Shown here piece by piece: positions 52,432 through 62,300 of a DNA stretch of 64,000 nt. Location: assembly GCA_021404565.1 (NCBI GenBank), contig JAAWWF010000016.1, forward strand, positions 310,001 through 374,000, written 5' to 3'. The position numbers and the translations under genes were made by a program. How positions within the stretch are numbered: position 1 is the first letter of the stretch; every line of letters starts with the position of its first letter. Source of the stretch: Roseivirga sp. (lineage in GTDB: Bacteria > Bacteroidota > Bacteroidia > Cytophagales > Cyclobacteriaceae). The notes below the pieces were generated by a model. It saw nothing but the letters and a program-made list of their open reading frames with translations, was not told the origin of the DNA and made no database searches.

Positions 52432-53095
52432 CTTAAGCCAAATCAGCATTGACCAATACAAAGAGATACTGAGGTCTGCCAATCTACTACCCAGTTGGAT
52501 GCGCCTGAGGGACAACATTGACACAAACCTCAATGCACTTAAGAGACAGGGCATTCACAACCTTGATGAGCTGCTGGAACAGCTTAAAAGCAAAACGAAA
52601 ATTGAGGCACTCGCCAGCGCAAGTGGCTTATCAGTACCATATTTGAATCTGCTCCGAAGAGTAGTTGGTGGCTATAGACCAAAACCAAATCGCATCGAGG
52701 ACTTTCGCGGGATTCGAGACCAAACAATCGAGCACCTGAAAGCCTCAGGCATTAGAAATACACGACAGCTATACCCTCATATACCGACAGCTGAGAAAAG
52801 AGCTGAGCTTTCCACCAGATTGGGTATTCCACTCACCGAAATAATCAGATTAACAAGGTTAACGGACCTCTCCCGCATAAAGTGGGTAAACCACACATTT
52901 GCCTATGTACTTTTAGAAGCCGGATATGACAGCGCAAAAAAAGTTGCCAATGCCGACTATCTGGAGCTTTATGAAACGGTAAAGTCATTGAACGAAAGGC
53001 GTAAGTTCTACAATGCACACATCGGGGCCAATGATATGAAACGCTGCATCGAAGCCGCAAAAACATTGACCTCCGATATCGATTACAAGGGATGA
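52415..53095 (+). CDS. DUF4332-like helix-hairpin-helix protein
   Basis: A 226-aa helical protein with two helix-hairpin-helix-like halves: RLRDNIDTNLNALKRQGIHNLDELLEQLKSK, FRGIRDQTIEHLKASGIRNTRQLYPHI, and a third copy HTFAYVLLEAGYDSAKKVANADYLELYE. This matches DUF4332, which carries HhH-like repeats and is found with stress genes. Function unknown. Last gene of the Hsp20-Usp unit, overlapping the previous gene by 17 nt. Confidence 0.65.
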   Translation: MSYYIDLSQISIDQYKEILRSANLLPSWMRLRDNIDTNLNALKRQGIHNLDELLEQLKSKTKIEALASASGLSVPYLNLLRRVVGGYRPKPNRIEDFRGIRDQTIEHLKASGIRNTRQLYPHIPTAEKRAELSTRLGIPLTEIIRLTRLTDLSRIKWVNHTFAYVLLEAGYDSAKKVANADYLELYETVKSLNERRKFYNAHIGANDMKRCIEAAKTLTSDIDYKG

Positions 53096-53165
53096 CTTTC
53101 ATCAGTCTTTTTCATTAGCCAGTCTGTTAACTTGGACGAACAAAACAAAAGTCAAACGATAAATT

Positions 53166-53291
53166 ATGCTCAGTATTGACACTAAATATAGTCCCATTCT
53201 ACTGGAAGCCCTGGAGGATATGATGTACAAACTCTCCCTTCAGCTAAATGATATGAAAGGGGAGCCAATGGGAAAAACGCGAAAGAGATGA
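53166..53291 (+). CDS. Micro-ORF, possibly frameshifted
   Basis: A 41-codon frame from ATG 53166 to TGA 53289-53291 with a plausible helical sequence (LLEALEDMMYKLSLQLNDMKGE). The next ATG (53288) overlaps this stop and opens MTQKQELLEELQHLISAQ to TAG at 53344. A single inserted base in the GAAAGAG run would fuse the two into one ~60-aa helical protein. Either a real small protein with a recent frameshift or two tiny coupled peptides. Confidence 0.4.
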   Translation: MLSIDTKYSPILLEALEDMMYKLSLQLNDMKGEPMGKTRKR

Positions 53292-53399
53292 CTCAGAAAC
53301 AGGAGTTACTGGAGGAATTACAGCACCTTATCTCAGCGCAGTAGCCGTAATCTTATGAAAGAGGCTGCCAGAAGGTTTTCCGGCAACCCTTCTTTCTCC

Positions 53400-53600
53400 C
53401 TATTCCACCCTGAAGGTGATTTTCGCATTGACCCTATATTGGACTATACGATTATCTACAACCTTGCCGCTTTTTTCCTGGATGTAAATAGACTCAATAT
53501 TGCGCACTTTCTCAGAGACCTTGCTAACCGCCTCTTGTGCCGCTGCCTCCCAACTCTCCGTTGAAAAAGCCATTACTTCAATTACTTTATGAACTGCCAT
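53400..53600 (-). CDS. Dodecin
   Basis: A 66-aa flavin-binding dodecin: HKVIEVMAFSTESWEAAAQEAV, then VSEKVRNIESIYIQEKSGKVVDNRIVQYRVNAKITF. The family forms dodecamers that store FMN/riboflavin and protect against flavin photochemistry or stress; the Trp in ESWEAA and the Gln in IVQYRVNAKI match the family. Located at the end of the stress block, on the minus strand and divergent from the next genes. Confidence 0.95.
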   Translation of the reverse strand: MAVHKVIEVMAFSTESWEAAAQEAVSKVSEKVRNIESIYIQEKSGKVVDNRIVQYRVNAKITFRVE

Positions 53601-53818
53601 AACCCTGCTTCTTTATGTCGATTGAACCTCATATTTCTTTCATACAAATTCGCTAAGTACAACCGGGGCATCAATGACGGGCATTCGCCTCTCGGATGAC
53701 CTTGATCATCGCAATTCAACCTGATTTCAAGACCACTGACAGGAATCACAACAACCGATGATGTGGCTCATCGCATAAGGTCAATCCCTGTGCTAAATTC
53801 AGTTCTAAAAGAGATGAG

Positions 53819-54316
53819 GTGATTTGGCTGTTTTATGTCGTCTTACTGGTCCTGGTTTGCGCCCTGTCATGGGTGCTGTTTACTCCTGTTATCATCTTGA
53901 TTGATAGCGAAGACAAAATCTATCGGATTTGCCAAAAGGGCATATTTTCTATGGACTTAGTACCCGATGAAGGGTTTAAGGTAAGATTTAAAGTGATTGG
54001 AATCAGCTTAAAATTCGATGAAAAAAGAGAGGTAAAGAAGTCTGAAAAGCAGCGTAAACGGAGAATAAAACACCCCGTACAACTGCTACGAAAGTGCATG
54101 AAGGCACTGAGCATAAAGGCGTTGAACATGGACATTGATACCGATGACGTGGTGCTCAATGCACAGCTTATCCCTCTTGCCTTTTTCTTCTCTGACAGCA
54201 AACAAAACAGGTACATCCATATCAATTTTGAGGGACGCTTCTTCCTTTACCTCTTAGCTCAAATTCGCTTAAACCTCATACTCATAGCTTTTGTAAAACA
54301 TTTATTAAAACGATAA
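53819..54316 (+). CDS. DUF2953-like membrane protein (paired with GerW)
   Basis: A 165-aa protein beginning at GTG 53819 with one N-terminal membrane segment (~residues 2-20) and a C-terminal part ending in long hydrophobic helices (RFFLYLLAQIRLNLILIAFVKHLL). The middle with MDIDTDDVVLNAQLIPLAFF resembles DUF2953 (YtfI type). In Bacillus the corresponding ytfI lies next to ytfJ (GerW); here GerW is 4 nt downstream, so the pair is conserved. Function unknown outside spores. Confidence 0.6.
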   Translation: MIWLFYVVLLVLVCALSWVLFTPVIILIDSEDKIYRICQKGIFSMDLVPDEGFKVRFKVIGISLKFDEKREVKKSEKQRKRRIKHPVQLLRKCMKALSIKALNMDIDTDDVVLNAQLIPLAFFFSDSKQNRYIHINFEGRFFLYLLAQIRLNLILIAFVKHLLKR

Positions 54317-54320
54317 CGAC

Positions 54321-54692
54321 ATGGAAATGAATTTTGAAACAATGCTTCATCAGTTGACAGATTTCATACAGAAAGAGGCAAAAACAGAAACAGTAGTCGG
54401 TGACGAATTCCAGTTAGGGGAGTTCGTTTGTGTACCGGTAATCCGACTGGGCGTTGGTTTTGGCAGTGGTGGAGGAACCGGAGCCTCTCCTAAAACAGGA
54501 AAAGGTGAAGGTGGTGGTGCCGGAGCCGGTATGGGTATCGACCCAATAGGCTTTTTAGTCACTAAGGGTGATCAGATCTCTTTTGTGAGTACACACCAGA
54601 ACAAGGGTCTGGCGGCCATTTTTGAGAAAGTACCGGAACTAATCGAGAAAATGATGGCGGGTGCTACCAAGAAAGAGGCTCCAATGGAGTAA
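54321..54692 (+). CDS. GerW (YtfJ) family protein
   Basis: A 123-aa protein of the GerW/YtfJ family: VVGDEFQLGEFVCVPVIRLGVGFGSGGGTGASP, a long Gly-rich stretch, GMGIDPIGFLVTKGDQISFVST. In Bacillus GerW is a spore germination protein; many non-sporulating bacteria, including Bacteroidota, carry it in stress operons, function unknown. It is 4 nt after the DUF2953-like gene and is followed by a terminator. Confidence 0.9.
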   Translation: MEMNFETMLHQLTDFIQKEAKTETVVGDEFQLGEFVCVPVIRLGVGFGSGGGTGASPKTGKGEGGGAGAGMGIDPIGFLVTKGDQISFVSTHQNKGLAAIFEKVPELIEKMMAGATKKEAPME

Positions 54693-54732
54693 CCAGAACC
54701 CCTGCCGGGTAGCTTATTTAATCTAGTATGAG

Positions 54733-54758
54733 AAGCCAGGGTGTTCGCTCTGGCTTTT
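54733..54758 (+). terminator. Rho-independent terminator
   Basis: AAGCCAG (54733-54739), 10-nt loop with GTTCG, CTGGCTT (54750-54756) followed by TT. It ends the DUF2953/GerW unit and lies 40 nt after its stop. Confidence 0.65.
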
Positions 54759-54961
54759 CAAGTAAGAAGAGAACAAAGTCTTCCTGAATTGTATTGAGCA
54801 GGGTTTTAAATGACCCGATATCAAGGTGTTGAGGCAGCTGAATTTCTTTCGCAAGAATGACAAAAAATAACAAGGCCTCTTTGTATCGGGAGCCTGCCTT
54901 TGTCGGCCTTTAGGTTTACATAACAGTGTTAACCTTGGGTTGAATGGAAGTCTAGAACTTA

Positions 54962-57900
54962 TTATTTAAGATATTCCTTCGGGCTTTTGCCATAACGTTC
55001 TCTGAAAATTTTGGCAAAGTGCTTAGTTGATTGGAAACCTACAGCTTGAGCTACTTCCGCTATACTATGATAGGCTTTCTTTTCAAGAATAGATCTGGCA
55101 GTTTGTAGCTTAATCTCCCGGATGTATTGTTGTGGCGTTAACCCTATGAGTTCCTTGAGTTTTCTTTGGAAACTTCGAGCACTTGTACCCAAAATGGCAG
55201 CCAGGGTATCCAAAGAGAAATCAATATCATTCATTCTGGTTTGCACCTCCTTTTCAACACGTTTGATCCATTCAATGTCGACTTTGGAAACCAATTGAGG
55301 TATCATACTCACAAGCTGTCCATCCGGCCTTTCTACTTCCATGGGTTCACCCGCAGAGGCTTGTCTCACTTTTGCGTGACTCAACAAGTTGCTTACACGT
55401 GCAAGCAGCTCCTCTTTTAAAAATGGCTTTGTCAGGTAGTCATCAACTCCAATGGTCAGTGCATTCAGCTTATCTTCTGCCTCAGCCCTTGCCGTTAACA
55501 TAACTACGGGTAGATGCTGATAAAGCGGATTCGCTTTGATTCGCCTCAAAAGGGTGAAACCATCCATCTCGGGCATCATTACATCGGTTACCACCAGATC
55601 ATAAGTGCTGTTTTTTAGTGCTTCGAGCGCTTTTACACCATTCATTGCCAAATCTACTTCGTAGTGGGCTGAGAGCAATCCGTAGATGTATTGCCGCATG
55701 TCCTTATGATCCTCGACCAGGAGTAGCCTCTGACCTTTTGGCTCAAAAGGGTCAATTGGAAAAGACTCTTCAGCAACTTCAACCGAAGCGATATCGGTTT
55801 GAGCAGGTGTGCTTTGGTAATCTTCTCCGACTTCCTCTTTCGGGAGTATGATTGAAAAGGTTGTTCCCAAACCTTCTTCACTTTCAACCTTAACTTCCCC
55901 ATCCATGGCGTTGACCAACTCCTTGATAAGTGCCAAACCAATGCCTGTTCCTCCCTGAACGAGAGACATTTCCTTGACCTGGACCTGGTAAAAACGGTCG
56001 AAAATATAGGGGAGATCTTTTTCCGAAATTCCAATTCCTGAATCCTGAACCGCCAGGTGAAATGACTGTTTGTCCAAACGGGCTTTCATGGAAACAGTAC
56101 CCTCATTAGGTGTAAATTTCAAGGCATTGGAGAGCAAATTGTTGATTACTTTCTCCAGTTTATTGGCATCCAGATTGAGCATGACACTATCGTCAAAATT
56201 GCCGTGGAAGTTGAAATCAATTCCTTTTGTGATCGCCAGTGATTCAAATCCTGCGAAGAGCCTTCTCAGAAAAGGAGCAAGGCTAACTGGCACTTTGTCG
56301 ATTTCCAGCTTACCGGCTTCCAGCTTTGACAATTCCAGAATTTCCTCAACCAAATTTGACAACGACTTGGTATTTCTGAACATCCGTTGCATTTGTACAA
56401 GGTCCTTTCTGTTCAGTTTGTCATTCCGGATAAAATCATTAATTGGTCCCATGATCAAGGTCAGGGGAGTTCTGAGTTCATGCGAAATATTGGCAAAGAA
56501 TTGAGATTTGGCAGTATCCAACCGTTTTAATTCTCCAGCCTGATGTGCTAAAGCCTTGGCCTGAGCAGTAACTTCTGCCGTCCTTGATTGCACCAGGTCC
56601 TCAAGGTATTCCTGGTCTTTCTGAAGTTTAATAAGCCTGTACCTGAAGTAGGCGTAGACAATGCCGGCAATAAGTAGTATGGATAGCAGAAAGAACCACC
56701 ACCTCAGGTAAAATGGGCGAGGCACAATTAATGGATAGGTCAGTACTTCAGACCATTCACCATTTTGCTCTTGAGCTTTCAAAGCCAACTCAAACCGACC
56801 ATATGGCAAGGCGCTAATTCTCAACTCAGGATCTTTGAGATAGGTCCAATCCAGATCAATACCGTTGACTTTGTAAGCAAACTGCTTGTCCTTGAAAGAT
56901 CCGTAGTCGAGATGACTAAATTCGATTTGAAGGCTGATGTGATCCGGCTTCATCACAAAAGCACCTTCAGCTTTAAGCTCCGTAAGCACATCGCTAAACT
57001 CACCACTGCTTCCATCTTGACGAGCCGCTTTTGTTATAACTATTGGATTTTTGGCAAGGTTATCTCCTTTGTAAGTCTCTGAAGGATGAAAGGCAGTGAT
57101 ACCTGCCACCCCACCGAAATAGAGTGTGCTATCTTCTCCTCTATAATGAGAACCGTTGTTAAACTCGTGATGGGCGATACCGTCTGATTCCTGATAACTA
57201 TAGAATTCGAGACTTTCCTTATTGAACCGGTTCAGCCCCTTGTCGGTTGGCAGCCATAGATTTTGACGGTGATCTTCATAGGCCGCATAAACCACATTGT
57301 TGGTCAACCCATCCTTTTCTGTAAACTGCTGATGTGTAAAGTCTTTCGGGTTGAATTTGATCAGTCCTCCACCTCGACTTGATAACCAGAGTATCCCGTT
57401 AGCATCTTCGTAGACGTGGACGTAGTTATTAGAAGGTAAGTAGTGTTGATCATCACCATTCGTTCCGAAATGCTCGATAATGACCTTATTGATTGGATCA
57501 AAGAGGTAAAGCCCTTGTGTGGTAGCCAGCCAGAAACCGCTGTCATTCTCATGGATAAAAAAAACTTCAGCCCCTTTTAAAGCTGACATTCCATCGGTGT
57601 TGGGAATGTATTGCAATTCCTTTCGTTTCTCGTCAAGAAATGACAAGCCCAAATTATGCCCTAACCAAAGTGTATTTTTTTTGCTCCAAAGTAAAGCCCG
57701 ATGGTGTTCGGGAATTGGTAGATCAGGCTGTTTTTTCGCTTTTTCAAAAAAATCAAGACCATAGGTAAATTCATGGAACCTCTTTTTCGAAGGCACATAT
57801 TTAAGCAGTCGATAACTTTCATCAGATAAGAAAATATTTCCCTGCATGTCTGGCGCTATAGCGCGTCTGATATTGGAGGCAGTACGTTTTCCTCTTAGTG

Positions 57901-59080
57901 GATCGGAGAAGAGAAAATCAGGATCCAGGATTTCCATGGCACCAGTCGCTTTGTTGATGCGATACGACTGTCCGGAACCGCTGACGAACAGGTGCCCTTT
58001 CTCTTCATAGATTCCACGCGTTTGATAAGGAGTGCCACCGTCTATTTGATGATTCTGCAAGTATTTTCGGAACGGTGACTCGCTGATCCTGACGATCATT
58101 AAGCCTCGATTTACGAGCCAAATGTTGTCTTGGCTGTCCCTCAAAAAATGGTTCATTTTCGAAGGAGGTATTGCCGTTTCTTTAATGAGCTTATTGTCCT
58201 TGTCCAAAACAAGAAGCCTGCTTACTTGCTTTTCCTCCTGGATCTGGTAATAAACCTTATGCTGATATTCGGGATGGATTAATAGGAAGGCGGAGCCTGG
58301 ATACTCAGTCAATCCGTTCTGAGGTTCACCATCAACATAATAGGTGTCATTGGCCCTGTAATGTAATTTCCCCTGCGCATCTTCAAAACTTGGGTTAATA
58401 AGATTGGAAATCGGAACGGCCCTGGAATGTACCTTGGGATACTCCTTGATGATTTTCCAATTGCGATCATACTGGACGAGCGTCTTTTTGTAAACCACCC
58501 ATGTTGTTTCTGGTTTGTATTGAAAAACCTGGAGTATCCTCCTTTTCTGTTCATCCTGAAAAGCGAGCTTGAAAGCATTACCCGTACGCCTATAAATTTG
58601 ACCCTGTGCGGTAGCTAAAGAAAATTGGTTGTCGAGATTCAAGTAGCTGGTAACGATCTGGTCGGTGGCAACGGGTGGTGCACCGATGTACTCTTCGAAC
58701 TTTAGAAATTGCTGTTTCGACAGGTCAAAAATCCGTAAGTCGTAAGAGGCGACTTGCTCACTCGATTTACCAAAGTAATGTAGCCATAGATTTCCTTGTT
58801 GGTCATGTTGAATGATCGGCTTTTGGTTGGCTGGAAGATCTGAACCCCCTGACGAGAAGTGAAGAAATCGTGTGCCGTCATAGCGATCCAAACCCAGCGC
58901 ACTTGGTACCCAGATGAAACCATTTTTTCCCATATGAGGCTTTCCCGGATTCAGGCTTGAAAGACCTTCTTCCATAGTCAATGCCTTTTTACTCAGAATA
59001 AGGTCTTGGGCATTGGCAGACCAGCTAAGTGCACAAAGCATTAGCAAGGAAAATACCAACCTGAGTCTGTTGTTTATCAT
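54962..59080 (-). CDS. Hybrid two-component system sensor/regulator (HTCS)
   Basis: A 1372-aa one-protein signalling system. Signal peptide ~1-24; periplasmic two-component-regulator propellers (~30-700) with repeated DxxGxLWxxxxxG-type blades (e.g. DSQDNIWLVNRG, DANGILWLSSRGGGLI, DHRQNLWLPTDKGLNRF); Y_Y_Y domain ~730-795; membrane segment ~797-815; HisKA with FANISHELRTPLTLIMGP (~867-884); HATPase (GTGIGLALIKELVNA); receiver with Asp in VVTDVMMPEMDGF (~1165); C-terminal AraC HTH (~1270-1372, LKELIGLTPQQYIREIKL). HTCS proteins sense glycan fragments in polysaccharide-utilisation loci; none of those genes is visible here. Confidence 0.95.
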   Translation of the reverse strand: MINNRLRLVFSLLMLCALSWSANAQDLILSKKALTMEEGLSSLNPGKPHMGKNGFIWVPSALGLDRYDGTRFLHFSSGGSDLPANQKPIIQHDQQGNLWLHYFGKSSEQVASYDLRIFDLSKQQFLKFEEYIGAPPVATDQIVTSYLNLDNQFSLATAQGQIYRRTGNAFKLAFQDEQKRRILQVFQYKPETTWVVYKKTLVQYDRNWKIIKEYPKVHSRAVPISNLINPSFEDAQGKLHYRANDTYYVDGEPQNGLTEYPGSAFLLIHPEYQHKVYYQIQEEKQVSRLLVLDKDNKLIKETAIPPSKMNHFLRDSQDNIWLVNRGLMIVRISESPFRKYLQNHQIDGGTPYQTRGIYEEKGHLFVSGSGQSYRINKATGAMEILDPDFLFSDPLRGKRTASNIRRAIAPDMQGNIFLSDESYRLLKYVPSKKRFHEFTYGLDFFEKAKKQPDLPIPEHHRALLWSKKNTLWLGHNLGLSFLDEKRKELQYIPNTDGMSALKGAEVFFIHENDSGFWLATTQGLYLFDPINKVIIEHFGTNGDDQHYLPSNNYVHVYEDANGILWLSSRGGGLIKFNPKDFTHQQFTEKDGLTNNVVYAAYEDHRQNLWLPTDKGLNRFNKESLEFYSYQESDGIAHHEFNNGSHYRGEDSTLYFGGVAGITAFHPSETYKGDNLAKNPIVITKAARQDGSSGEFSDVLTELKAEGAFVMKPDHISLQIEFSHLDYGSFKDKQFAYKVNGIDLDWTYLKDPELRISALPYGRFELALKAQEQNGEWSEVLTYPLIVPRPFYLRWWFFLLSILLIAGIVYAYFRYRLIKLQKDQEYLEDLVQSRTAEVTAQAKALAHQAGELKRLDTAKSQFFANISHELRTPLTLIMGPINDFIRNDKLNRKDLVQMQRMFRNTKSLSNLVEEILELSKLEAGKLEIDKVPVSLAPFLRRLFAGFESLAITKGIDFNFHGNFDDSVMLNLDANKLEKVINNLLSNALKFTPNEGTVSMKARLDKQSFHLAVQDSGIGISEKDLPYIFDRFYQVQVKEMSLVQGGTGIGLALIKELVNAMDGEVKVESEEGLGTTFSIILPKEEVGEDYQSTPAQTDIASVEVAEESFPIDPFEPKGQRLLLVEDHKDMRQYIYGLLSAHYEVDLAMNGVKALEALKNSTYDLVVTDVMMPEMDGFTLLRRIKANPLYQHLPVVMLTARAEAEDKLNALTIGVDDYLTKPFLKEELLARVSNLLSHAKVRQASAGEPMEVERPDGQLVSMIPQLVSKVDIEWIKRVEKEVQTRMNDIDFSLDTLAAILGTSARSFQRKLKELIGLTPQQYIREIKLQTARSILEKKAYHSIAEVAQAVGFQSTKHFAKIFRERYGKSPKEYLK

Positions 59081-59349
59081 GGGAATTCAGACCTTATTTT
59101 GAACTCGACCTTTTCAAGTCGAATGATCTGGAAGAGGAACGTACAAATTAAGAAGTTTGACTGAGACCAGATAAACCTCCTTTCACCATATGCCGGCTTA
59201 ACGACCTTTAAGTCTTAAAAGATAAAAAAATCAAGGTTAACTAATATTTGTCGCAATAAAGGCCACAGGTTGGCGGGATTTCGCCTTGTCTGAAATCGGC
59301 AATCGCATTGGGCTCAACCTACTTTGCCGACTCCAAAACACTATTAAGT

Positions 59350-62300
59350 ATGTCGGCTATTCACCTTAGAAAAGAGGAGTCTTTCAGGCTTCCATTCAGA
59401 AAAAATCTCAAAGGGCTATCCTTATCATTTATCATTGCCTTGTTATGCATTCCGCACTGGGCGGTTACGCAACAACAGGCGCTGTCACCAGAGGGTGGAG
59501 AAGACCTGTTGGCTTTTGAAGAAACGGATCGCTATGAAAAGCGATTGGTCAAAGCAGATCGAACAGCTTATTACAAAAGATTGGTGAAAGATGCCCCGGT
59601 TTTTACTTCTACACCAGTAACAGCGATTGATGACAATGCTACTTATACCTACCCCATAACTATTTCAGATGCAGACAATGACAAGGTGGATATTACGGCT
59701 CCCGTCATTCCTGACTGGTTGAGCGTCAATTTTGATGTTGAGGTGAGCACTTTTGTAGGGGGAGGAACCGTTTCGGTTGATTTCAGCACCTTTACCAATA
59801 CCTATACCGATGGCAATGGTACCACGGCCTCTCTTAACAATGCGGTTGATATGGACTTTGATAGTTCTGGCAATTTGTATGTGGCCTCCTTTAGCGAAAA
59901 TTCCATTTTGAAAATTACTCCATCAGGAGATGTAAGTGGTTTTATCGGGCCTCGCAAAGCAAGCTTTTCTCTGCCAGGAGGCGATACAGATGGGGTCGTA
60001 GGTTCCGCCACCTTAAATGGTCCCTTGGGACTGATAATAGCCAGCAATGATGACATATATATAGCCGACAACCTGAATGGCAAGATTAGAAAGGTCAGTG
60101 GAGGAGTAGTCAGTACGGTGGTTAGTGGTCTGAGTGCACCCAACGATGTAGCACTTGATAGCAATGGTGATTTGATCATTGTTGATTCCAATGACCAGAC
60201 CCTTTTAAAATACACCATTGCTACCTCGACATTATCGACCATAGCAGGAGGAACCAGCGGTAATGTGGATGATACCGGAACGGCTGCGCGATTTAACAGT
60301 CCCCGAAGTGTCGTAGTGGACGCCAGTGATAATATGTATGTGGCCGACTATAATAACCACTCGATCAGGAAAGTGACCCCGGCCGGGGTTGTCACAACGC
60401 TGGCAGGTAATGGGACAAGTGGTACTGCTGATGGAAGCGGAAGTGCTGCCAGCTTTAAAAGACCCATTGGCCTTGATTTGGACAGTGACGGCAACCTGAT
60501 GGTAGCTGATTTTGGTAACAATCTCATTCGGAAAGTAACGACTGCTGGTGTGGTCTCCACGGTTGTTGGCACCGGGGCAAGTTTCTCCAATGTAGATGGC
60601 TCAAGTGATGTAGCGGCCATTTCTGCCCCCCGAAGTATAGCGGTAGCCGCTTCAGGTAATATTTTCGTTGGACATCAGGCAAAGGTTCGGAAGCTTGCCA
60701 CTACCACTGCCACATTAACCGGGGATCCTGCCGGCCAGGAAGGGGTTCATAACGTAACTCTTAGGGCTACAGATGCCAATAACGACTTCACGGATCAGTC
60801 ATTTACGATAACGGTCAATGATGTTACCGCACCTACTCCGGTGATTACCAGCGCCAGTAGCAATACAGTTTCCGGAGCCTTTGATATTACTATCACCTTT
60901 GATGATGATATGACCGGGGTAGAATTGGACGACCTGACATTAGGTAATGGTGTTGGTTCGAATCTGGCAGCGACCAACGCCAAAATATACACAGCAACTA
61001 TAACACCTGTTAGTGATGGAACTGTAACCGTGGATTTTCCAGCAGGTGGGGCCATTGACAATGTAGGCATTGCCAACCTGGCAGCTACGCAGTTTAGCAT
61101 CACCAATGATGAAACTGCACCAACAGGGCATACAGTAACCATAGACCAGTCTCTGCTTAATGGATCAAATTCAGGTGCTGCAAGCTTCAGTTTTTCCGGA
61201 GCCGAAGTAGGGGCAGGTTATGCCTATACTTTTAGCAGTGATGGCGGTGGTACAGACATCACCAATAATGGAACAATTGCTACTGCCACAGATCAGATAT
61301 CGAACATAGATATCAGCGGACTTAATGACGGAAATATCACTTTAAGTGTGGTGCTGACAGACCCTGCCAACAATGCAGCCGCTGCGGTAACAGATTCAAA
61401 GACGTTGGACGCCACAAAACCTTCTGGCTATGGGGTGACCATTGATCAAGGTCAGATCAATTCCACTAATGTTTCTACAGTTAGTTTCACATTCTCCTCT
61501 GCTGAAGTGGGTACCACCTATAATTACACAATCAGTAGCGATGCGGGTGGCACTGATGTCACAGGCAGCGCGACAGTAACAACAGCTACCGATCAAATTA
61601 CGGTTTCAGACCTGAGTGGTTTGAACGATGGTTTGCTCACGCTCAGTGTGACCTTGACAGATGCTGCCGGTAACATTGGGGAAGCGGTTACCGATAGCAA
61701 GAGTATGGACATCGTTGCACCAACCATTGCAATCAATGCGATTAGCACGGATGACCATGTCAATGCGACAGAAGATGATAGTGATTTGACCGTTTCAGGA
61801 ACCACCAGTGGCGCAGAGGACGGACAGGTAGTGACCTTGATGCTGAGTTCGAAAAACTATCAGGCTACAGTCGGCAGCAATACCTGGTCAGTCGCAATTC
61901 CTTCAGCCGATATTCAGGCATTGACGGAAGATTCACATACCATCACCGCTGATGCAACTGACCAGGCTGGCAATGCGGCCACTCAGGTCAATCGGTCTTT
62001 TACCTATGATATCACAGCCCCGACATTTACGGTTGACCCGGTAAGTGAAGATAACTTTATCAATAAATCAGAGTCCAGCGCAGATAATATCACCATCTCT
62101 GGAACTACACCAGATCTTGCAGACAATGGCTTAGTGGTTACGCTAACCCTCAATGGTGAGACCTATGAGGCGGCAGTAGTCGATAAAATTTGGAGTCATG
62201 CCATTCCAATTGCAGACATTCTTGCCCTGGGTGAAAACGAGCACACGATTGTCGCCAATTTTAACGACAGGGCCGGAAATCCGGCTACGCAGCAATCCCG

